Assembly: GCF_010093595.1 (NCBI RefSeq)
Contig: NW_022985441.1
Coordinates: 1,171,838 to 1,235,837, forward strand
Length of the DNA stretch: 64,000 nucleotides
Direction: 5' to 3'
Origin: Mytilinidion resinicola
Lineage: Eukaryota > Ascomycota > Dothideomycetes > Mytilinidiales > Mytilinidiaceae
The notes below the pieces were generated by a model. It searched no databases. It was not told where the DNA came from and saw only the letters and a program-made list of their open reading frames with translations. A program made the position numbers and the translations under genes. Positions within the stretch are counted from its first letter, which is position 1; each line of letters opens with the position of its first letter. Positions 54,907 to 64,000 of the stretch are shown one piece after another.

Positions 54907-57455
54907 ATGCCTCCAGCTACTGGTAGGTGTTCCATCCCAAAAACACATGTATCCCACGCTGAGTATGATATCTAGGCGCGGATACCATCCGCATTCTTGT
55001 GGCGACGGACAGCCATGTAGGCTACAACGAACGCGATGCGGTTCGTGGAGATGACAGCTGGAAGAGCTTCCACGAAGTAATGTGCCTCGCAAAAGAGCAG
55101 GATGTAGATATGGTATTGCTGGCTGGAGACTTGTTCCATGATAACAAGCCCTCGCGGAAGTCTATGTATCAGGTCATGCGGTCTCTGCGGATGAACTGCT
55201 TCGGCGAGAAGCCGTGTGAGCTGGAAATGCTCAGCGATGCCAGCGAGAACTTTCAAGGGTAGTGTATTTCCACAGTCGCTCGCCGCTGTTGATACTGACA
55301 TAGGATGATAGTGCATTCAATCATGTCAATTACGAAGATCCAGACATCAACGTAGCAATACCGGTCTTCTCAATACATGGCAACCATGACGATCCTACAG
55401 GAGTACGTTTACTCATCAACCTCTTGAGATGGAGTTAACTCACGTTATCTAGGAGGGCCATCTTGCTGCACTCGACCTCTTGCAGATATCTGGCTTGCTG
55501 AACTACTATGGAAGAACCCCTGAGTCAGATAGCATTGCTGTCAAACCCGTCCTGCTTCAAAAGGGGAGCACAAAGCTTGCTCTCTATGGAATGAGCAACG
55601 TGCGAGATGAGAGACTGTTCCGCACATTCCGGGACGGGAATGTAAAGTTCTTCCAACCTGGCACTCAGAAAGATGACTGGTTCAATCTCATGAGCGTGCA
55701 TCAGAACCAGTAAGTCTAACATGTTATTGCCATACGCACTCGCTTATGTATTTGAAGCCATGCATATACCGAAACTGGTTACTTGCCAGAAAACTTCCTT
55801 CCGGAGTTTATGGATCTGGTAGTGTGGGGCCACGAACACGAATGCTTGATTGAGCCTCGATATAACCCAGAAATGGGTTTCCATGTCATGCAACCAGGCT
55901 CGTCGGTAGCTACCTCCCTTATGCCGGGCGAAGCGGTTCCAAAACAGGTTGCTATAGTCAGCATCACTGGCAAGGAGTTCAAGTGTGAACCAATCCGACT
56001 GAAGACAGTCCGTCCTTTCGTGATGAAAGAGATCGTTCTGTCCGAGGAGAGAGCGTTGAAGGACGTGTGGAGGAATGACAACAATCGAACTGTCATTACC
56101 CGGCATTTGATAGAGATTGTCGAAAAGTTAATTGCAGATGCAAAGACCGAGTGGCTCGCGTACCAAGATGAGGAGGAGGATGAAGAGATAGTAGCACCAT
56201 TGCCGCTTATACGTCTGCGCGTGGAATACACAGCGCCTGAGGGAGGCCGATATGATTGCGAGAATCCTCAACGTTTTTCAAACCGATTCCAAGACAAAGT
56301 TGCGAATGTCAGCGACGTCATTCAGTTCTATCGCAAGAAAGCAACAGCTAGACGTATGTTTGGACCCAGATCTTATATGTAAACATCTGACATAATGCAC
56401 AGGAACGGCCAATGCTAATGCGGAATTGCCCGAGGAATCCATTCTTGCTCAGTTATCGATTGACACAGTCAAGGTCGAGAAGCTGGTGCGCGAATTCCTC
56501 ACCGCGCAGTCTCTTACCATCCTGCCTCAGAACTCCTTTGGAGATGCTGTCAGCCAATTTGTTGATAAAGACGATAAACATGCAATGGAGATGTTCGTGA
56601 ATGAGAGCTTGGCGAATCAGGTCAAGCATTTACTCGAGTCAAACGACATCGAGGAGGATGAGATCGTCGATGAGTTGCAACGCCAAAAGTCAAAGCTAGA
56701 AGAGCTGTTCTCTGCTGGGCTTTTGAAGAAGACTGTAAGATTCCTATTGATGACTAGGGGCGGTAACTAACTATAGACGCAGAGGAAAGCTAAACTAAAG
56801 CCGAAGCCCGACACTTGGGACACCGACCTCGACGGGGACTGGGCGGATCAACCGGGAGCCCTCATCCACACGGACGGAGAGGCTGAAGATGACGAAGACA
56901 ACGATACTGCCATCGCTCCTGCAAAGAAACCCGCTGCTCGCGGACGGGGCAAAACGGCTGTGACTACTCGCAAGACAGCTACGGCAGCACCTAAGAAAGC
57001 TCCAGCTCCTCGGGCTGGACGAGGCAAGAAGAAAGTTATCGAGGATGATGAAGTTGAAGAGGACGATGACGTGATCATGATTGATGAGGATGACGAAGAA
57101 GAGGATGAGGAGGACAGTCTCTTCGTGAAGCCTGCTAAAGCCCAGGCAAAGAAGCCTGTAGCTAAGACTACAACCAAAGCCGCTCCCAAAGCACCGGCGA
57201 AGAAGGCGCCCGCTCGCAGCTCGAGGCAGGCAACAATAGACTTCTCTCAGGCCGGGACACAGCGAAGCCAAACGAACGGCAGGAGTAAAAAAGCCGTAGA
57301 GCCGGTAAGTACAGCCGAAGACTTAAAATCTTCTCTTCTTTCTGGGACGTCCGGGCATACTAACAAGCAAGCAACAGAGCGACGATGAGATCTCCGATGA
57401 CAACGACGCATTTGAGACGTTGCCGCCGACGAGGGGCACACGCAGCAGAAGATGA
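54907..57455 (+). CDS. MRE11: DNA double-strand break repair nuclease Mre11
   Basis: Manganese-dependent nuclease of the Mre11-Rad50-Nbs1/Xrs2 complex, acting in break resection and telomere upkeep. Eight exons: 54907-54922, 54976-55258, 55312-55402, 55453-55709, 55758-56353, 56403-56734, 56777-57304 and 57378-57455. They give 726 residues. Phosphoesterase motifs are all present: D17-S-H19, GD57LFHDN, GN124-H-D and GHEHE ending at E244, so the nuclease should be active. A capping domain follows. The C-terminal 200 residues alternate Lys/Ala-Pro-rich stretches with a strongly acidic block ([20 protein letters not shown]) and carry an RGRGK-type Gly-Arg motif. The first exon encodes five residues and one base. 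Confidence 0.95.
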
Positions 57456-59390
57456 GGCGATGATTTCCGGCTCCTCGTGTGTACCTACCTCTTTCATAAT
57501 GTGCTCTTCTCCCTTTTATGAGCGACTTGCATAGCGACTGGCGTTTATGCAGGTAGGACAGTAGTCGCTTGCTTTCTTCAATGTGAAAAGAATCTGAAAT
57601 TTCCTCGTCACTTTCTCAATGTACACTCAATTCCGCCTGACTCTCCTTGGTGACACGCTCTTGGTAAGGCGCAGCATCTTTCCATAATTATGTGCATGCT
57701 CCTTTGCTATTGCTCGAAGCTTTTAAAACATCACGATTTGAACAGGGCGTAAGTTCTGTCAGAGCAGAGTGTAGGTGTGATATCATGTGCTTTTGATCAA
57801 TGCGCCGCTTCCTTTGATCACTCCAAGCAGCTAAGTAGGGGCCTTACAATAATCAAGAATAGCACTGGAGCAGTGGATAGTGAATTGGGTTCTTAAATCA
57901 TTGACCTGGTACCTAGTCCGGTCGCTGAATCTGCCACAACAACTATGTAACACGTCCAGGCATTGATGAGAAGGAGCGTAACACTGAAAATAATCCGGGA
58001 ATACAAGATGCCATGCTTTTTCCATGGCAATTTCAGAAGGCCTCTAATGCCCACCGAAAGTCTAGGATCGAGGTCGCGTGTGTGCCCCTATCCGAATACG
58101 AGCCGCATTCATTTGACCTGCTGTGAGCTTGACGATCTCAGAAGCCTTGGTTATGCAAAAAGGGGCTCCAACATCGATGGCAGGTATGTTCCCCGTCTAA
58201 TATACTTCTATCTTTTCGGTAACGATGTCAAAAGTCCTCCAGCCGGTCACGAATTGTCTGGCCCCAACCTCAATTACACCAGTCCTCGAATACCATTTCT
58301 CGTCCTAGGGAGCTAGTGCGTGTAACGCTTCAACATACTGATCGAAACCTAGAGCAACGATCTGCTCTTCTATTTGCGTGCACTCCTCTATCGTTGTTGA
58401 GGTGGCCTCGCGAGTTTAACAGTCGTCCATAATGCTGAACTTCCCCCTGATTCACAGATCTTAGGCACCACAAGCAGTTACAGGAAGGTGTACGGATATC
58501 TGTGAAGGAGACAAAATAATACCTAAGAAGTTTGCAACTCTACTTTCTGTCTATTCCGCGTTCCTTGGTGGTTACACGCGCTTGAACCTGCTTGGGTATC
58601 TGGAGAATTCACCTCCTTTAAGTCCATCCCCTCAACCTGGAACGCTCTGTACCTGGCTAAGCTACATCAGGAAGCGCCTATAGACCAAGAGCTGCCTCGC
58701 TCAACGTCATAGGCACCTGCTACTCCGTGGTGACCTCCTTAAAGCTTGCACCTGCCTCTCAACCGCGCTTCCACCGGCTCAACGCCAAAGAGGTGAAGAT
58801 CGCGGACCAGCTCGGGGGCTCCTATTGGCTGACAGTAGCCCGACCTCTTCGCTTACAGAGCCAATTGAACGCCCCTGGTGAACTTTCGAGTGAATGGAGG
58901 AGGCACGTGCGAGCAGAGTGAAGCGAGAAGGCTCGCTCCTGCCCACTATAAGAACGTAGCCACCCCCAGACGATCGTTCCTACACCACCATCTCTCTCTC
59001 ATCTTTCCTCATAGCATCAACATCTACTGGCAGGAGGGCCTGGAGGACAGCCATTACTCTCATCCATCTGCAGCTCATCTCTCCTCTTGACATCCACCAA
59101 CTCATCCACAACAATCTTGCATCCAGCTCGATCACCGTCTTCTTTCCTTCATTGCTGCAACCAGCTTGGACTCTTGGATAGCAACACGCTCGCTCGACAA
59201 CATCATTCGACAACCTTGTTGACAGGTAGGGCTGAGATCTTCCCCTCTCCCCAGCACCACTCCTCTGCCCACCCAGCGTTGCGTTTCTCGCGTTTGTTTC
59301 TTGACGTTGCTTGTCGGTGGGAGAGCTTCACATTCTAGTCTTCTTGATCATCCCAAGGACACCCGTGGTCCCTTGGTTGGTCGATTGACA
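57456..59390. other. Intergenic region, no gene seen
   Basis: About 1.9 kb. Roughly 58930-59390 is CT-rich and probably the long leader of the next gene. Short open frames in between lack family resemblance. Confidence 0.6.
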
Positions 59391-62300
59391 ATGTGGCAGA
59401 TCTCTCCCCTCGCTCCGCCTTTCGTTCCTCGCGCACACGGTCATCACCTCGGCCGTCAAGAGAACGACTCTGCTCGCCAGCTGTTGGAAACAATATTGGA
59501 GACAGCGGAAGGAGAGATGCCTCAACAAGCGTACAAGGTCGAGGAACTGCTCGCCATGCGGGACTCGGTGTCGGAGTCGGCCGTGTCGATCGAGAAGTTC
59601 CCCAACGAGGACGCCATCAAAGGTGAGTTGTTGTCTCCCCGACAACCAGGGCGTCCTCGTCTCCCCGACAACATCCCACTGCCGCGGCTGCCCGGCGCCC
59701 GGCGCATGCTCCTATATCTTTCGTTTCCCCTCGAGCTTCCTTCCTCTTCCTTGTCGCTCGTCTCACCACGCCTTGCCGGCAGCTCGTAGCCACGCTTTCG
59801 CCTTGCGCAGAAACGTTGAAACACCCGCTAACCAGCAAATTAACTACAGAGCACGTCCTCCGCGGTTCTGCATCTGTCTCCTTCATCGGCAGTCGCTCCG
59901 ACGGCAACAGCGCGCACCTGTCGACCGCAAGCAAGCCCGCCGCCATTGCCAACAACACCGCGGGAAAGAAGCCATCGCCCTCGCCCTCAGTCAAGCGCGG
60001 CAAAGCAGAGGCACTCCTCAAGGAGCACGGCAGTCCGCCCGGTCTCCGTGTCACGGCTGGTGGACGCATCGTTCCCAGCGACCTTCCTCCCCTCGGCGGA
60101 CCGCGCTACCCGTACGGCAGCTTCAAGGGCCAGAGCTCGACTCAGCAGTTCTCTCCACCGCTCACCTTCCCGGCACAGCCTGCGACCGACTTCCTGAAGG
60201 GCCTTCCCTTCCCCAACGCGCTCGCCTACGACTCGTTTGGCCAGCCCTGTGTTTACACTAACGACCAGATCATTCCCTTGGCCGCCTTCGACACGTTCAA
60301 CTCAGCACTCCGGACCGCGAACAATTGGATGTATCCCGTCATGACTCCTGCTAACGGTACCGTCAACCACGGTGGCAACGCCAACCATCTCACCGTGCCC
60401 GCCTTCGCCATGCCCGGCAGTCGCAACGGCTCCTCCACCAATCTCGGCATGGGCGCCCAGCCCGACTCGCTCCTCGAGCTCCCCCGTCTCAAGAAGGAGA
60501 TGGCCACCAAGCAGGCTGAGCACCGCTACTTGGAGCAGACCCAGGTTCTCGAGCGGGATCTGCACACCGAGGATTGGAACAGTAATCTTGTCACCAAGAA
60601 GAAGCTTCTCGTCACTGAGATCGACCAGCTCCGACGACAGATCAAGGCCCTCGAGGCCAAGCCGATGCCTGCTATGAGCCCCAACCACCGCGGCGGCTTC
60701 AACCCGCAGTATCAGCAGCCGGCTCACTCGAACTACTCGCAGATCGCGCTCCCCGTCAACCACATGGGCGCGTCGCAGAACGGCATGTTCAACTCCGCGA
60801 CCATGCTCTACCCCAACGGCTATGTCGCACCAGGCATGTCTACCGACCTGGTGCCATATTCTGTTCATGGTGCTGCTCTGCCCATCAACAATGACGCGAC
60901 CAACCACGCGATTCAGATGCAAGAGTCCCCGAATCTGCCCAATTCCGCCACTCGTCGATCCCATGCTGTCGAGATCAAAGCTCCTCGCGATGGCTTCAAG
61001 CAGCCTGTCACTCAGGGTTCCAGCCTTGATCCGACGAGCCCGACTTACGAGCCAAAGGGCAACAATCAAGCCGGCAACAACGGAATGCATGCGCCATTCA
61101 TCCCACCCACTCCTTCACCGATTCCGTCGCCAACCCCGCATGAGGGTGTCTCGTCCAAGCACGCCTGGCTGTTTGAGAACAAAGATTCTCCCGAGAAATC
61201 AGGAGCCACTCGCAACAACTCCCAGCGCACCGTCCGACACAAGAACAGCGTCTCGAGCGTTACCACTGCGGATTTCTTCCCCACAAATACGCACGAGCAC
61301 TCGTCTACTAGGATGGCGCCCCTGACGTCTACCGAGAACTTGCAGGTATCCGTGACGAAGAACGCTGGCCCGACCACTCCTGAAAAGAACTGGCCAAATA
61401 GCCCATGGAACAGCGGTGCTGGCAGCCGTGGAGAGAAGCCCCGATCTGCTCTCTCAACCCAGGTCTCGCCTTTGACCAATCGTGTATCGTCCTTCAACCA
61501 AGACCTCATGTTACAGGTCTCGAATGCAGGTTCACAGCCCCCAAGCTACATGGGCACTCCCAATGCGTCTGTTCGCGCTTCCAAGGCCATGGTCCCAGGC
61601 CAACTCAGTGCTCCTGTTAACTGGCCCACCCCACTCAAGTCGAAGCGCGGGAAGCACATGTTGACTACCTATCAGGAAGGCTACCAGGCTGGTCTGATGC
61701 ATAAAGGCCTTCCAGACGTTCTAGAAGTTATACAGGGGTACTCAGAAGGCCTCACAGAAGTTCTCCGGGAGCCGGTCGTTTTCCTTCGCGGAATGGCTGT
61801 GCGAAATGAAGGTAGCGACACCCAGGCCTCCAAGCGCTCGGCGAAAGAGAACACCGGCAGCGGCTTGACCCCACACGACTCAGCAGTAAGCTTGTCTTTC
61901 CCTTCCCAGCAACAGTTTGACCAGAATGCTCGCTCGCAGGAGAATGTTCGCATGGGACCGCCGAGCGCCCTGTTCAGCCCTAACAAGAACATCTGGGAGG
62001 ATCAACAGCCTTTCAACAACCGTACCATGGAGTTCGTCAACAAGGTCATTGAGTTTCAGAAGGTTGCAGAGCAGTCTCCGGGTCCCAATACTTCCGCCGC
62101 ATTCTGCCAGAACGTCATCGAGCTCCAGAAGCTGCATCGGCGTGAATCAGAGCGCGAGGCGCGTCTTGGACTGTCGCCTGTGACGAACGGCAGTGATTCA
62201 CTCGCCGAATCGCAGTACGGCAATGGTCACTCGATGGCGCTGCAGCGTTCTCCCGCCGAGAACACGAATCATCACTCGCTTCCACGTGGATTCCAGATGG

Positions 62301-62794
62301 GCGCGTTCAACAAAACTGGCTCCTCTACCGGCCCTCAGCGTGTCTACCCGGGCCACTACGACTACGTTCCGCCAACTCCAGGCCACAACCCCGTTGGCAC
62401 CATTGGCGCTGGTCGTAGCAAGGACCAACGTGTTTCTGGTCTCGACGGAGCTATGGACGAGCTCGCTGAGATGATTGAGCCGGTCACGATCACGAGTGTC
62501 GACAATGACAGTGCTGAGGCCTCCTGCTTCAGGTCCTCTTCCAATAAGGCTGGCAAGCGGAAGTCTTCCTCTCCAACCAAGGGTCCTGCTTCTTCCAACA
62601 AGGCCAGCAGGCAGTCTCCCGCCAAGGCCGGTCTTGAGAATGCCTTGAACCGGGTCCGCTCCCACAAGCAGGAGGACACCAAGGAGGAGAAGGCCAAGTG
62701 GCGCGAGGACTGGCGCAAGCGCTTCCGCCAGATCAAGGCCAAGGAGGCCGAGGAGATCGAGCAATACAAGAAAGCTAATCCGCTCTCGAACTAA
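59391..62794 (+). CDS. Large disordered protein, function unknown
   Basis: Two exons, 59391-59622 and 59811-62794, give 1071 residues. The intron (188 bases) is longer than most here. The N-terminus (MWQISPLAPPFVPRAHGHHLGRQ) is followed by a short helical patch. Most of the protein is Ser/Pro/Asn/Gln-rich and probably unfolded. Islands of order are a coiled coil at roughly residues 300-365 (LKKEMATKQAEHRYLEQTQ), a block with Y-x-x-G repeats (TYQEGYQAGLMHKG.., IQGYSEGL) near 720, and a charged C-terminal helix (KWREDWRKRFRQIKAKEAEEIEQYKK). I do not recognise a family. The layout resembles scaffold or RNA-granule proteins, but that is only inference. Confidence 0.8.
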
Positions 62795-64000
62795 GCATCA
62801 ACGGCACGGGATGACTGCTTGCGGAACAAAAGTCTTACCTTACATCGCTTCTCGCAACCTTTTCATCTCGACGTCGACGACGCACCTTTGGATGCTGGCG
62901 TAGCCATTGCCTCTGGAAATTCTCTTTTGGGACTGCGGCGTACAAGTCATTCTGCATATCCGTTTCACTTGGAATGGACAGGAGTTTGATCGACACGACG
63001 ACTATTCTGTTTCACGGCACAACGACTATTCTGTCTTCGGACGACTCTCTACGTGATGGGACAACATGTTCTATTCGAGTATATCTTATTTGACGGACCA
63101 CTCTCTGCAAGGACCTTTTGGAACGGCTATCCTCTTCTGTGATGGACATTTGCAATGGTCATGCTATCGGCGGCGGACACTCGGAGCGACCGTCCTCTTC
63201 TGCGATGGACTTTCTGGATTGTCTACCCTCGACGATGGGTTTCGTCATGGAGTTTTGCTTATGGTTTCACCCTGCTTTCACACTTCCCTAATGCTCCTTT
63301 CCCAACCCCATCACCCTGCTTTCACAAAATCATCACAGTGCTTTCATCTTGCTTTCACACCCCATCACACAGTCCCCAGCTTTGATTTCCCTTTAAAAAC
63401 CCACAAAACCATACTTCAAAAGTTGCACAATCTGTACAGTCCTAGAGCAATAGGGCTTTTCTCTTCTATGATTCTTCTCGGCGGGCATGTACCTAGGTAC
63501 CAGATTCAATGGGAAGTTCAAATATGTATTAAACCGAGGCCCCTATGTCGTGATGTCGTCGTGATGTGTTGAAGTGAAGCAAGGAACGACTGACGTCTCT
63601 AACCATGGCGCCGATCTTGGAGCGAGCAAATAGCAGCTCGCCAAGATGCGGCAGCAAAGCTGGCAGCGGAGCCATGGCACCAAGGCGAGATAGGTATCGT
63701 GCTTCCGCAGCTGAAGGTCGCTACTACAAAGGTACAGTTAGTCGACCAATGGCGCAGGTCTCGAATTCACGGTAGAAGATGCAGCAGATATTGCAGGCAT
63801 GGGCGGTCCAGAGCGGACGCGTTGCCTGCAGCGTCCCGCCCCCAGTTGGGCAGTTTTGAGCGGAAACATATCAGCATCGGGGTGTGGATTATTATCGTGT
63901 GCAATTGCGTGCCCGGGGGTTTTGCGTAGCTGATTGGAAATCAGCGGAGGTAGCCATCCCGCTCGTCAGGGCGTGGGATGCTTTGTGCGAGGCGCAGCAG
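62795..64000. other. 3' region of the large disordered protein gene and right edge
   Basis: No supported gene. Two copies of ACGACTATTCTGT lie near 62997-63035, two related blocks with CTCTTCTG.GATGGAC near 63130-63210, and a TGCTTTCAC array at 63272-63360. The open frame at 63066-63572 reads through these and has no family resemblance. Confidence 0.5.
63272..63360 (+). repeat. Irregular TGCTTTCA(C/T) repeats
   Basis: Four copies of TGCTTTCA(C/T) at uneven spacing within 90 bases, about 480 bases after the stop of the large disordered protein gene. Confidence 0.6.

Noticed and set aside
557..57455. A replication/repair gene cluster (ligase I, Orc1, Mre11)
   Set aside because: The three genes are 20-35 kb apart, on mixed strands and separated by unrelated housekeeping genes; co-location is probably chance.
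1..64000. tRNA and rRNA genes
   Set aside because: Looked for GGTTCGA..CC B-box signatures on both strands; the few partial matches lie in coding exons or lack a cloverleaf.
1..64000. CRISPR arrays, operons, prophage or bacterial insertion sequences
   Set aside because: Eukaryotic gene structure throughout; no regularly spaced repeats or transposase motifs seen.

Overview
The window is eukaryotic nuclear DNA from a filamentous ascomycete (Pezizomycotina). The evidence is intron-split genes with short introns (mostly 48-100 bases, GT-AG, often a TACTAAC-like branch point), and fungal versions of DNA ligase I, Arp3, Orc1, Mre11, beta-tubulin, Prp46, Hem25, TAF10, Rsm19, prefoldin 1 and alkaline ceramidase. 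A Dothideomycete (Mycosphaerella-like) is my best guess from the look of the proteins, but that is inference. I built the gene models by hand by joining open frames across splice sites. Each multi-exon model was checked for an intact frame, and most were also checked against the remembered family pattern.

Layout. 0-5 kb: DNA ligase I (-) divergent from a Cid2-family gene (+). 6-10 kb: a tandem pair of F-box-like paralogues (+) and a doubtful small frame. 12-17 kb: a coiled-coil protein (-) and Arp3 (-). 17.7-24.7 kb: a taspase/asparaginase-2 family protein (+), a small membrane protein (-) and a DDHD phospholipase (+). 24.6-35.9 kb: about 11 kb in which I cannot support any gene, ending in a GC-rich island just upstream of a bZIP factor (+, 35.9 kb). 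37.7-40.3 kb: Orc1 (+). 42.6-45.4 kb: Prp46 (-) divergent from the mitochondrial glycine carrier Hem25 (+). 45.9-50.5 kb: beta-tubulin (-), alkaline ceramidase (-) and prefoldin 1 (+). 50.9-57.5 kb: an F-box protein (-), TAF10 (+), mitochondrial uS19 (-) and Mre11 (+). 59.4-62.8 kb: a large disordered protein of unknown function (+).

Most genes are ordinary housekeeping genes placed individually, as is usual in fungi, rather than an operon or biosynthetic cluster. Three belong to replication and repair (ligase I, Orc1, Mre11). The first two carry a MluI-box hexamer (ACGCGT) upstream. I found no transposon, CRISPR array, rRNA or convincing tRNA. The parts that deserve a second look are the tandem F-box pair with its duplicated leader, the 11 kb gene-free block before the bZIP gene, the bZIP factor's very short zipper, and several splice-level oddities (a GC-AG intron, in-frame introns that hide inside open frames, and a PCNA-binding motif split by an intron).
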